A stretch of 64,000 nucleotides of DNA, taken from positions 102,769,086 to 102,833,085 of the forward strand of contig CM050650.1 in the NCBI GenBank assembly GCA_027574665.1, in the 5' to 3' direction. Position numbers and translations under genes: made by a program. Within the stretch, counting starts at the first letter, position 1; the number at the start of each line of letters is the position of its first letter. Positions 50,503 through 60,701 of this stretch are shown in pieces. Source of the DNA: Rhynochetos jubatus. Lineage: Eukaryota > Chordata > Aves > Eurypygiformes > Rhynochetidae. The notes under the pieces were generated by a model. The model worked only from the letters and a program-made list of their open reading frames with translations, was not told the origin of the DNA and made no database searches.

Positions 50503-50600
50503 TGTGCTAGTTTTATTCAGGACAGAGTTCCTCCACTAGAGGAGGAGGGGAGCATGTGGCTGTGTGGTACTTAATTGCTAGCTGGGGTTAAACCACAACG
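50503..50600 (+). mobile_element. Collapsed LTR: 5' end joined to 3' end
   Basis: TGTGCTAGTTTTATTCAGGACAGAGTT (LTR start) is joined directly to CCTCCACTAGAGGAGGAGGGG and TACTTAATTGCTAGCTGGGGTTAAACCACAACG (LTR end). About 500-650 bp of the middle are missing. Confidence 0.82.
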
Positions 50601-50920
50601 TGTTTCTCCCCACTCTGGGGCTCTTGGGCTCTGGGACTGCTTGCTGTTTTTGGGACCTTGCTTTGGGTCAGCCAATGCGTGGTGAGCTACTGTGTTATAT
50701 GTTCTGTTTTCTATTGTTTAAACTACTAATTAGTAGTACTATTCTTAGTATCAATATAATTTTTCATTATATTACAGATTAGTTATCTCAACTTGTATGA
50801 ACTTTCCTTGTTTTCTTCCTCTGACCCTTCCCCACTGTGGGAAGGAGAGGGGCAGGGGGAGGGGGAGGTGAATGAGCAACTGAATGGTACTTAATTGCCA
50901 CATAAGGCTAAATTACAACA
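50601..50920 (+). mobile_element. LTR fragment, 3' half (type A)
   Basis: It corresponds to the latter half of the LTR at 7770-8536: CTCTTGGGCTCTGGG, GTCAGCCAATGCGTGGTGAGC, a T/A-rich stretch with TTAGTATCAATAT, TATCTCAACTTGTATGAAC, a G-rich GGGAAGGAGAGG segment and the end TACTTAATTGCCACATAAGGCTAAATTACAACA. The 5' half is missing and the collapsed LTR abuts it. Confidence 0.82.
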
Positions 50921-51221
50921 AGGTATATTCATTTTTAAATAGGATTTTTTATGTATGGATCAGGGCTAAAGAATAGTAGCATTTGAAATATGGATTGCTG
51001 GATAATAACATTTTTATCACTATTGTTCCATGACTGAAAACACTCTCCTCACATGTCATGTTATCTCAAAATACTTATTTCCGAGGGATTCAGACTCTTT
51101 TGAGGCTAATAATAGAGCTACATTTTATTGACTGATTTTATTGACTTCTTGCTTATTGGCTATTTTGTTACATTAGATAGTTTTGTTTCCACATGTAAAA
51201 CTGGTAAAACAAGAACACAGG
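50921..51221. other. Short unique spacer
   Basis: Nothing recognised. Confidence 0.5.
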
Positions 51222-51710
51222 TTCCCCCTCTACTCTGCTCTTGTAAGACCCCACCTGGAGTACTCTGTCCAGCTGTGGAGCCCTCAGCATAAGAAGGATA
51301 TCGACCAGTTGGAACGAGTGCAGAGGAGGGACACAAAGATGCTCAGAGGGCTGGAGCACCTCTCCTATGAAGAAAGGCTGAGAGAATTGGGTTTGTTCAG
51401 CCTGGAGAAGAGAAGGCTCCAGGGAGACCTTATTGCAGCCTTCCAGTACCGGAAGGGGGCCTACAAGAAAGCTGGGGGCGGGGAGGGGCAGAGGGGGAGG
51501 GGGGCTCTTTTTACAAGGGCCTGTATTGACAGGACAAGTGGTAATGGGTTTAAAATGAAAGCAGGGAGATTTAGATTAGATATCAGGAAGGCATTCTTCC
51601 TTAAGAGGGTAGTGAAACCCTGGAACAGGTTGCCCAAAGAAGCTGTGGATGCCCCATCCCTGGCTGTCTTCAAGGCCAGGCTGGATGAGGCTTTGAGCAA
51701 CCTGGTCTAG
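51222..51710 (+). pseudogene. CR1 ORF2 C-terminal remnant (open)
   Basis: About 162 codons are open to the natural stop after ALSNLV. They give [49 protein letters not shown], a glycine-rich insertion ([10 protein letters not shown]) from the expanded G tract, [31 protein letters not shown] and [13 protein letters not shown] core and endonuclease are absent. The glycine stretch happened to keep the frame. Upstream codons to 51183 are unrelated flanking DNA, so the ATG there is incidental. Confidence 0.87.
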
Positions 51711-51799
51711 TGGAGGGTGTCCCTGTCCATGGCAGGGGGGCTGGAACTAGATGGTCTTTAAGGTCCCTTCCAACCCAAACCATTCTATGATTCTATGAT
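51222..51799 (+). mobile_element. CR1 LINE, 580-bp 3' end
   Basis: It begins TTCCCCCTCTACTCTGCTC and ends ATTCTATGATTCTATGATA. It is nearly identical in the aligned parts to the copies at 18748 and 59117. A G-rich expansion lies at 51473-51503. Confidence 0.96.
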
Positions 51800-54061
51800 A
51801 AGTGATAGCATTGTGTAACACTGTAATCAAACTAACATTTCTTCTATAACTATTTCCTGCTTTTAATTGATTTCTAATTAGTAAATAAAAATTCTTCCAT
51901 TTATATGTCTTTTATACTCTTACTTTGTGCAACAAGAACAACAATAAAATCCCCCTACTGTGTTCCTCCATAACCCCACAATTATCTTGCATGAAAATAA
52001 TTCCTGGTGAGGTGAGGGATGAATCATTTAAAATGTTAAGTAAAAATATAGTAGTAGTTTAAGACACTACTGTCATATTCATGGTAAATAATATGTATGG
52101 TATTATTTCTTTTGTTCAGTTTACCTTTCTCCTTTATTTTAGAAGGTTACCATACAAGCTTTAAAGATGTTCTGTTTATCATGCATAACATTAATTGTTT
52201 TCAGTTCTCATAACTGTGAATAGTTTGATTTAAATTATTTTGAATTCCAGTTTTTTAATAATGATTTTTCAAATATTTAAGATAAGAATGATTTTAGTAT
52301 GTCTTGGTTTTGACTTACACATCTTTTTGGCTTTATGTAGAAATGTTCTTCCTTATCCTGTGTACATATGAGAAGAAACAACTAAGTAGTTTACTAATCA
52401 GATTACTTGAAATAGAGGCAATTATATAATTAATTTTTTATGATCCATTAACAATCCCAGAAAAATGTAAACATTGCTTTTAAGGAAACATGAATTTCCT
52501 TTCTTTCTTATTCTCCTACTCCTCACTTACTATTTTTAAAAGGCTCACAGTATCAGAAATAACAGAGTTTGCATGTTCTGTGCTATGACAGATGACTAAT
52601 TTGCTATTGATATTGGCAATTCAGTCTCCTAATAGAAAAATTCATATTGTATTTTAGAGAACTTTCTTATAATGAAGATGAGTTGTTTCTGAACTATCTA
52701 TTTATGTATCCATTTATCCATCTCTTGTTTATAGGTTGACAGCCTACAGGAGTGGAGCGGGTGTATGATTTCAGAAAAAGAGGATACCCTTTGATGAGTA
52801 CCCACCGTGAGGAGCAGAGATCTGGACTCACACTACCTAATCTAAAAAAGTGAACTGGTGATTTGCCCAAGCACTGGAACTCAGAACACCCACCAAATCA
52901 CCTAGACTTGTGATATGTAATATCTTTGTCCCTCTTAACATTTAACTAATTGGTGTTATTACAGTAGAAACACCAATATATCTTGGCCCATTCCTAAATC
53001 ATTACTAAAGCCTGATGTTTAATTAAATGTAAATCTCCGATGATTAATTTAAATTCTTAGGTTAACCTGAACTACACAAAGTTCAAGAATGAGAAAACGT
53101 TTTTAGGAATTATTATCATGCAGTTTTCTAATTTTGACATTTCTTAAACCTCTGTTGCTGACTACATCAGGAAAACAACACTGGGTTATATGAAACTCTG
53201 GACTCACCCATGTTGGATTAAAAATAATATTTAGGGAATTAGAAAGAAAAAAAAGGTCTAGACTGCAAAAGTAATCCAGAGAACTGCAGCTCAAGTAGAA
53301 CCCTCATGCAGCTCCACATGAAGTACTTCTTATTCCCAAGAAAGAGATAATTTGAGAAGCAAGCTTTTCCTTTAACATTTCTGTTAGTTACAAATCAGCA
53401 CCTTTCTTCTTAATTCTGTAACTACAAAGGACTTTGAGATGTTGCCTGTGTCACTCCTTAATTAAAACACAAAGATGCAGAAGTCTGTATTAGAGCTCAG
53501 CTGAATCCAATCCTCTGTCACCTGAGTTTCCTGTTTGGCTAAATGATCATCTCCCTCCTATTTAAAATGTTCTTGCTTTCACACCATCTGGGCATTCTCT
53601 AGACCATGCATTTGTCGTGGTCAAAAAGTGATTAAATCCACAAATGGATTACTAATAATTATGTCGAATCCCTTCAGGATGCCAGATAGTTTTGCTTACC
53701 TTTAAGTAGTCTTAAAATAATTAGAATTTTTAAATTAAAAATTTGGGCAAATGGTGCAATGAATCTAAGGTGATTAAACCATCTGGCTGATGCTTTTTAT
53801 AAGTTAATTTAATACAACTGTGCAAGTTTTTATCACTTTATAATCTAAAAATAGAAATAGTTGAAATCTAGGAGGGAGTTGTCCTTGTCTAACCAAAAGA
53901 AATATGCTTTTTTCTCAGTTTCACAGGCTCTGTGATTGCAGTAATATCTACACTACCTCTGTTTTCTAAGCAGGCATGAATACCCTCCAAGCATTTTAAA
54001 GTTTCTCTTTTTGTCCCTAGTATTACCCCTCCTTCTATTGTTCCAAACACCAGCTCCTAAG
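51800..54061. other. Unique sequence, nothing recognised
   Basis: No transposon or exon recognised. The part 53600-53880 (TAATAATTATG, TAAAATAATTAG, GGCTGATGC) is a candidate conserved element by texture. Confidence 0.5.
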
Positions 54062-54365
54062 TGTGTTGGTTTTGGCTGGGATAGAGTTAATTTTCTTCAT
54101 AGTAGCTCACATGGGGCTGTTTCAGATTCGTGCTGAAAACAATGTTGATAATACAGGGATATTTTACTTAATGCTGTTAAGTAAAGCGGAGTTAAGGTCT
54201 TTTCTGTTTCTCACCCCACCCCACTAGTGAGTAGGCTGGGGGTACACGAGGAGTTGAAAAGAGACACAGGTGGGACAGCTGACCCGAACTGACCAAAGGG
54301 ATATCCCATATCATATGAAGTTATGCTCAATGATATAACTAGGGGGGAAGTTGGCAGGCAGGCTG
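54062..54365 (+). mobile_element. LTR fragment, 5' half (type B)
   Basis: TGTGTTGGTTTTGGCTGGGA, TAGAGTTAATTTTCTTCATAG, CGTGCTGAAAACAATGTTGAT, GTGAGTAGGCTGGGGGTACAC, GGGACAGCTGACCCGAACTG, GGGATATCCCATATC and CATATGAAGTTATGCTCA appear in the order of the type B LTR. It ends near the TATA region; the downstream half is missing. Confidence 0.88.
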
Positions 54366-54829
54366 AAACAAGCTGTTTAAAACATTTTACTGAGAGTGAA
54401 GTACTTAATTTTTCCCTAAATTTGTCATGAGGTAGGTGTGTTCACACACTCTGTCACTATGGCTATATTCACATGTGGTAATGCCTCTATATTAGTAACT
54501 CAGTCATGTGTCTGGGCTGTAAGAAATGCTCTGTACCCAGTAAGCAGTTACAGTAAAAATGTACCAGAAAATGGAATTGAGACATAATCTTCTGGTTGGT
54601 CATAGTCTACTCCTCAGTCCTTAGTCCTGATCCCCAATTTCATGGTAGATCAGCTGATGTGATTTCCGCCCTCCCCCCACCCCCACCCCACCCCCACCCC
54701 CACCCCTCCCCGACCTGATCTGGTGACATGGCAGGGAAATATCTGAGGTGTGCTCCAGTAAATTCTATTTTCCAAGTTTGTGGGTGTACTGCAGAATGTT
54801 GTATCTGATGTTGTGGACTGCACCTATTA
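54366..54829. other. Unique sequence with a C/A-rich tract
   Basis: Nothing recognised except the tract at 54669-54715. Confidence 0.5.
54669..54715. repeat. (CCCCA)n low-complexity tract
   Basis: Nine or so runs of four to six C separated by single A or T. The minus strand reads as G runs with one-base loops, so a G-quadruplex is possible. A glycine-rich open frame on the minus strand here is meaningless. Confidence 0.93.
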
Positions 54830-54895
54830 TGGAATAATTTGGGTTGGAAGGGATCATTAAAGGTCATCTACTCCAACCCTTACAATGCATATCTA
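54830..54895 (-). mobile_element. CR1 tail fragment, about 65 bp
   Basis: AATTTGGGTTGGAAGGGATC followed by AAAGGTCATCTACTCCAACCC is the complement of the CR1 3' UTR (GGGTTGGACTAGATGACC...CCTTCCAACCC). Nothing further 5' of the element is present. Confidence 0.8.
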
Positions 54896-55909
54896 GGTGA
54901 CAAAGATTATTTGGGAAATGGTCTTTCAATTCATAATCATGAATACACTTTTAAATATTTTTACCTTGAATACCTCAAAGTACTGAATTTATTTTGGTCC
55001 CCCCCCCCCCCCCCCACCTTCCACTGAAAGGTAGATCATGTGACTTCCCTGAAGTCAGAAGCTAAATTTATTGTTTATGAGTCTCAGCATGTGCCCTGCA
55101 CACTAGAATATTTTATATGCTTCAATGGAGTGACTTTTCCTTTATAATCTACAGAATATACACACCTGTGTCGATAATAAATAAAAATCTCTAAGTTACA
55201 AAATTCTCACAAATAATTCTGAAGACATATAAAATCTGCTTACAGGAAAATATTCAGGCAAAACATATTCCATAGTACAAGTGTTTATGTAAATGAGGCA
55301 GACCGAGGAAAAGTAATATCATTTGTTAGATCAACTGTTATAACTGGGTAAAACAGAAAAGCTTGATGAAAGCACTATGTTGAAAGGCATGCCTACTTTT
55401 AGCAGCTTTATGAACTGAACAAATGCATTGTCTTAACTTTGCAAATATCCTCCTATAATTTTTTCTTTACAATGGGTCCAGTTACAAGTCTTGAAAGCAT
55501 GAACTAAATACCTTTTAAGGAAAAACAAATGAAATTTAAGTAAGGGGGTGGGTGGGGTGAGTGCAGGGGAAGCCCTTAACTCATTTCACTCTCAGAGCAA
55601 TGACCTCTTACTGTCCAAAATACTCTGTTGATCATGTCTAGCAGCCTAGACTCCTCAAGTGAAACTAATTTCACTTACCTTTAGATATCTACAACTGTCT
55701 AATTATCCTGTATAATCCTTCTCCATAGTCATTGGGGACAGACAGACACATCCAGGTATGACTGATTTTATTGATGTTAGCAGTCACTTGAGGACAAAAT
55801 TATTCATGGTATAGAAATTCCATGTTTTTTCTTTGTTTTTTACAAGGAGTCTAGATGGCCAGTATGAATATATAGGCCATAGACATCTGGAGTGAGGCAG
55901 GATGAAGCT
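54896..55909. other. Unique sequence with a C17 run
   Basis: A run of 17 C at 54999-55015; otherwise nothing recognised. Confidence 0.5.
54999..55015. repeat. Poly-C run
   Basis: Seventeen consecutive C; the length may be unreliable in the assembly. Confidence 0.95.
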
Positions 55910-56649
55910 TGCTGTGGTTTAACCCCGGCTAGCAAAATACCATGAAGCCTCTCTCACAAATTCCCCCTCCGCTCCTCCAACAGAGAAGAAGAATTGGAGG
56001 AAAAAGAAATAAGGAAGCTCATAAAATTGAGATAGGAACTATCTACTACTAATAAAAAATAATTAAAATAGTAGAAAATAAAACATATAATACAATATAT
56101 ACAATATGATACAATTTCCCACCATCCGCTGACCAATGCACACCCAGATGTTGAGTGATGAAAATCAGACCCAGAGAGCCCAAGAACCACAGCCCAAAAG
56201 CGATCGCAGCCTGAGAGCTGCGGCCTGAAGGCCGGAGCCCAGGAGCTAATGCAGCAGATTCCGAACGAACCTTATCAGCAACAGTGCAGCCAGGAACTCT
56301 AAACAAACCACCAACTCCCTCACAAACGAGCCAGCACAGGAGTTAGCAAAGCAGCTAACACAGGAGGATTAGCAAGTGCCTGGGAGTAGATGAGCAAGGG
56401 AGTAAGGGAGAAAGTAATGGGAAAAATAATGGCTACTGGACCCCTTCCCCGCCCAAGAGACCTGGAACATGACGTACTATGGAATGAAATACTTCCTTGG
56501 TCAGTTTGGGTTAACTATTGTATCAAAACCAGAGAAAAGACCTTGAATTGCGGGCCCTTCCCAGCACCAGCTGAGGCCTTATCAGTATTGCTTCTTAGCA
56601 ACCACAGTAAAGGGAGTTAACTTTTTTTTTCCTGACTGAATCCAGCACA
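55910..56649 (-). mobile_element. Solo LTR, 740 bp, minus strand
   Basis: Left end TGCTGTGGTTTAACCCCGGC is the complement of GGGGTTAAACCACAGCA; right end CCAGCACA is the complement of TGTGCTGG. Between them, reading left to right, are a CTCCTCCAACAGAGAAG part, AAAATTGAGATAGGAAC, a GC-richer centre with AAGCGATCGCAGCC and GCGGCCTGAAGGCCGGAG, and GGAATGAAATACTTCCTTGGTCAG. It is the best-kept minus-strand member of the type A group. I could not find a clear target duplication. No internal retroviral genes adjoin. Confidence 0.88.
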
Positions 56650-59116
56650 CACCCTTATGCTAAAATTTTAGGTATCAGCAATAATGGTCAATAATTGTAA
56701 AAAAATGGCACCAAACAACTCACTAATCACCTGAGTAATTATCAATGTTTATCTTTATGTGAATAAGACATTTTGGTCAACTCGATGCACAAAACACATT
56801 CAGAGATTCAGATCCACTCACCTGCTGTGACATCTTTTAACCAGACCTCTTATTTCATCTTGCATTTACTCATGTAGTTAAGATTAGATAGACAGGGAAA
56901 ATGAGGACACAATCTTATCTGACAGTATTGTGACATCTATCACTGGTTTCTTCAGTTATGTTTATGCTGGTAGGTTAAAGTCATTGGGAATGTTGCTGGG
57001 TGCCAGACTTCAATTGTTTATTCTAGAAGTACTCAGAACTGACTTCGGCATTCTTTTGATCTCTGCCAGTTAGAAATCTCCCAAACAATTCTAGACCAGG
57101 GACAATTGCTGGTAAGCAATTTCTGTGTGCCCTTCTTATTTAGCATGCTAAGAATTTACATGTACACCCTATGTGTTAGCAGGATTTAGTATTCTGCTTT
57201 GTCTAATTTTCTAGTAAAGCAGGATTTGCTAACAAAAAGCATTAAGAATTCCATAGAAATAGCAAGCATATAAAAATATTCTGGAAGTGCATGGTAAAAT
57301 GAAGGATAGTTCACCATCTTTTTGATCTGTGTTCCACTAGAACAATGACATATTAAAATTGCTACATGTTGAATCAGATTTCTACAGATGCACATCACCC
57401 TGTTCCTACGTATCATAGTCTTATAAGCTTTTATGGTTTGTTTAGCAGCTGGCATTCAGCTTGCACTGCTGATTTTTGAATAACATGCTAAAACACTAAG
57501 AATTCCATTGTTTTCTTGCATTTAGTCTGTGCCAAACAGCATGTATTACATCTTACCATAAGGCAAATGCTGTATACCACAAAAGTAATTGAATGATAAA
57601 TCCTGAAGACAATTAATCAGAAGGAGATTAAAACAGCTTCACACTTTTCATAAACAATAAATGGACTTGGGGCTGTGTTCATTTTTTCTCTCAATGGCAA
57701 AAGGAAAGAACTGGAAAATATAACTGTAAGAGAGGAAACTGTTTTGCATTTCATGTCTTTACAGCCTCCTAGAGAGCACCACATGCAGTGGGTAAATTAT
57801 ACCCTTTTGTATCCAGTATATTTGAGGACGATCTGTGGTTCAGTAAGAGTAGTACTAAAATGTGTTTATTATTAGATAGTTTAGACCATTGGAATGGCCA
57901 CAGAATTAAGAGCAAGAGACTCTTTAACTTTGTGATCTTCTATAAAACCCTTAATAACCCACTGCTGACGTCAATAGAATTTAGTCTTTGGTGTTTACTG
58001 CCTCATCTGTAAGAGAAGGATAATACTTATCAACCTCACAGGGATGGTATAGGATTAATTATTTAATAGTTACACAATTATATAAAAGGCAAATCATTCT
58101 ATTGCCTTCATTAATACTGTCAGGTGGTTGTATCTAGTTGACACTGCCAGCTTGTATCTAGTTGAAGGTGGAAAAAGAATGTGTGTATTGTGTCAGCAGT
58201 AACATCCATGAAAAATTGCAGCATTTTGTGTTTGCTGAAGAAAAAAAAAGGTTTCCATAACAGTATCTTAGCTCCACTTCTAAGCAAGTTTTATAATCTG
58301 TGTGTGGCCTGAGTAATTTGCTCATGCAAAAAAGACTGAAGAATGTTAAATAGTAGTTAGGGAGTGCACTGCAGGTCATGCATAACAAAAATAAATAAGG
58401 AAGTTTGGGAGACTCACAGAATTGTCATTGCTCTCAGAGAGATATTTTTGTGGCAGACATACAACAAGGATATGCTAGTTGACCTAACCATTGTCTACTT
58501 TTTCTCCACTTGATCTGAATATTGAAAAAGGTCCTCTGATGCAGCTTGTCCTTCAATAATTTTTACACTACAATATTTTGTAATGAAATCTTTCTAGAAC
58601 TGGACAGGTGCCATAGTGCACAAAACACATATTTAAGCTTAGAAACTTACTGTGTTTTTCTTCTGTCAAATGATGAACTGACAGTTAATATCCATGATTA
58701 CAGTAATGAAAGTATTTCTCAAGTACTATCCTGTAAAAGGCTATAATCTTTTGAATCTACATCATTTGAACACTAGAACTATTGAAAAAAATTATACATT
58801 CATCAAAGCATCTTGTTTTAAGTAACTTCTTATGTAGTTAAAAATGGCATTACAACCTCATACATTACAAAGTATGTCAATGTGTACCAATTTTGAACAT
58901 CAACAAGCATCAAATTTTCAACTTCTAAATTAATTGGTGTATTGAATCATACTAATTCAGTTTGTACTAAAGGAATCTGTGAAGCAGAAAAAGGAAGTAA
59001 TTGTGAAAAAAATAAACTTCATAACGGAGAGACATTCATTCATTGTCATATTCTAAATAAGGAAATAGAAAAGGTTTTGACTAAGAATCAAATGTAGCCT
59101 GCCTACAAATGAGAAG
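56650..59116. other. Unique sequence, nothing recognised
   Basis: AT-rich. Open frames at 57186-57455, 57675-57875 and 58158-58388 are of chance length with no family resemblance. Confidence 0.5.
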
Positions 59117-59982
59117 CAATGAGTGTGTATGGTTGACATGCTGGAAGGAAGGGATGCCATCCAGAGGGACCTTGACAGGCTGGAGAGGTGGCCCTCTGCC
59201 AACCTCATGAAGTTCAACAAGGCCAACTACAAGGTCCTGCACCTGGGTCGGGGCAATCCCAACTACAAGTACAGGCTGGGTGGAGAATGGATCGAGAGCA
59301 GCCCTGAGGAGAAGGACTTGGGGGTACTGGTGGATGAAAAGCTGAACATGAGCCTGCAGTGTGCGCTGGCAGCCCAGCCAACTGTATCCTGGTCTGTATC
59401 CAGAGAAGTGTGGCCAGCAGGTCGAGGGAGGGGATTCTCCCCCTTTACTCTGCTCTTGTGAGACCCCACCTGGAGTGCTCTGTCCAGCTGTGGAGCCCTC
59501 AGCATAAGAAGGATATCGACCAGTTGGAACGAGTGCAGAGGAGGGACACAAAGATGATGAGAGGGCTGGAGCACCTCTCCTATGAAGAAAGGCTGAGAGA
59601 ATTGGGTTTGTTCAGCCTGGAGAAGAGAAGGCTTCGGGGACACCTTATTGCAGCCTTCCAGTACCTGAAGGTGGCCTACAAGGAAGCTGGGGGGGGGGCT
59701 TTTCACAAGGGCCTGTAGTGACAAGACAAGGGGTAACAGGTTTAAACTGAAAGCAGGGAGATTTAGATTAGATATCAGGAAGAAATTCTTCCATAAGAGA
59801 GTAGTGAAACCCTGGAACAAGTTGCCCAGAGAAGCTGTGGATGCCCCATCCCTGGCTTTCTTCAGGGCCAGGCTGGATGAGGCTTTGAGCAACTTGACCT
59901 AGTGGAAGTTATCTTTGCCCCTGGCAGGGAGTGTAACTAGGTGATCTTTAAGGCCTCTTCCAACCCAAACTGCTCTATGATA
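59117..59982 (+). mobile_element. CR1 LINE, 866-bp 3' end
   Basis: The longest copy of the young subfamily here. It starts in the CAATGAGTGTGTATGGTTGAC region, includes GGGATGCCATCCAGAGGG, CTCATGAAGTTCAACAAGG, GGTGGAGAATGGATCGAGAGC, GAAGGACTTGGGGGTACTGG, then the same segments as the copies at 18748 and 51222, and ends with AACTGCTCTATGATAATTG in place of a full tail. Compared with the copy at 18748 it lacks 4 bp in the CAGCCCAGCC stretch (59372), which shifts the ORF2 frame; a run of nine G at 59689-59697 disrupts it again. Peptide parts include [23 protein letters not shown] and [11 protein letters not shown]. The 209-codon minus-strand frame is an antisense artefact. Confidence 0.95.
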
Positions 59983-60029
59983 ATTGTATTCCCTTATTCT
60001 ACATATGTGATTATGTGGTTTGTCCATTG

Positions 60030-60034
60030 ATCAT
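60030..60034 (+). repeat. Target-site duplication, left copy
   Basis: ATCAT directly before the LTR; it recurs exactly after it at 60697-60701. Confidence 0.75.
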
Positions 60035-60696
60035 TGTATCACACCGGTCAAAAAAACAGGATGAGTTTTTCCTGTATTCTCAGGAACAGAATTAAGGCTC
60101 AAAACAGAGTCAAGCACAAAAGAAAATTATTTGCCCAACCACAGTTTCACAAATGCAAAAGGGAAAAGAGAAAGAGAAAGGGAGGAAAGAAAGAGTCAGT
60201 TGCAATAGTTGCCACTGCAGAGCTGCAGTGTCCTGACAGCCTGACCCATTTCAAGTTAGGTAGGGGAACAAGTGTTCCATCCAATGTGTGTTGTTTCTGT
60301 TCTTTTATAGGGTTGTCTTATTGCATATTCAGTCTCTTTCCAGGAACCACTTAGCATGACCACACCCACCACCCGGCAGTGGTGTGCATGCCCAATACCT
60401 TCACTGCAGGGAGTATCCAGGCCCCTCTGTCTTCCTGACCCCGGGGCCTGGGCGCATATGCGGGGGTTAGGTTAAGTTTCTTGGAATTAGCTCCACATCA
60501 GGTTCCTCAGAAGGCATGAAACCACTAGCCTTGTATTCCAACCGTTTGACACAGTGAGATAACAGGGAACCTCTGGCCTTGCAGTCCAACTGTTGCTACA
60601 TTTGATGCAGTGGTGTCTGCCAGTGGCCCCATGTTTCAGCAATGTTGAGACAGAAAATCTGACATAGTTTTAAAATGTCCCATGCAGTCTCTTACA
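60035..60696 (-). mobile_element. Complete LTR with target duplication, third family
   Basis: On the minus strand the 662-bp element begins TGTAAGAGACTG and ends GGTGTGATACA, so it has TG...CA ends within a short inverted TGTA/TACA. It is bounded by a perfect 5-bp repeat ATCAT. A TATAAAA box lies on the minus strand at 60303-60309, with a GC-rich promoter-proximal part (GCGCCCAGGCCCCGGGG at about 60430-60455) and a C/T-rich region (60150-60190) downstream. These are the features of a retroviral U3-R-U5. I do not know the family name; it is unlike the TGTGCTGG group. No coding interior remains, so it is a solo LTR. The 106-codon frame at 60034-60354 is not a gene. Confidence 0.75.
60303..60309 (-). 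promoter_or_regulatory. TATA box of the third-family LTR
   Basis: TATAAAA on the minus strand at mid-element, where a retroviral U3 promoter should be. Confidence 0.6.
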
Positions 60697-60701
60697 ATCA
60701 T
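60697..60701 (+). repeat. Target-site duplication, right copy
   Basis: ATCAT directly after the LTR, identical to 60030-60034. Confidence 0.75.

Noticed and set aside
50601-54365. LTR 3' half (50601) and LTR 5' half (54062) as the two ends of one provirus
   Set aside because: The two belong to different LTR subfamilies, and the interval contains no gag, pol or env sequence, only a CR1 and unique DNA.
59263-59892. 209-codon open frame on the minus strand, the longest in the window
   Set aside because: It is the antisense of the plus-strand CR1 at 59117. The same antisense peptide words (LKASSSLAL) recur at other CR1 copies (1078, 51461) and in the 21803 copy.
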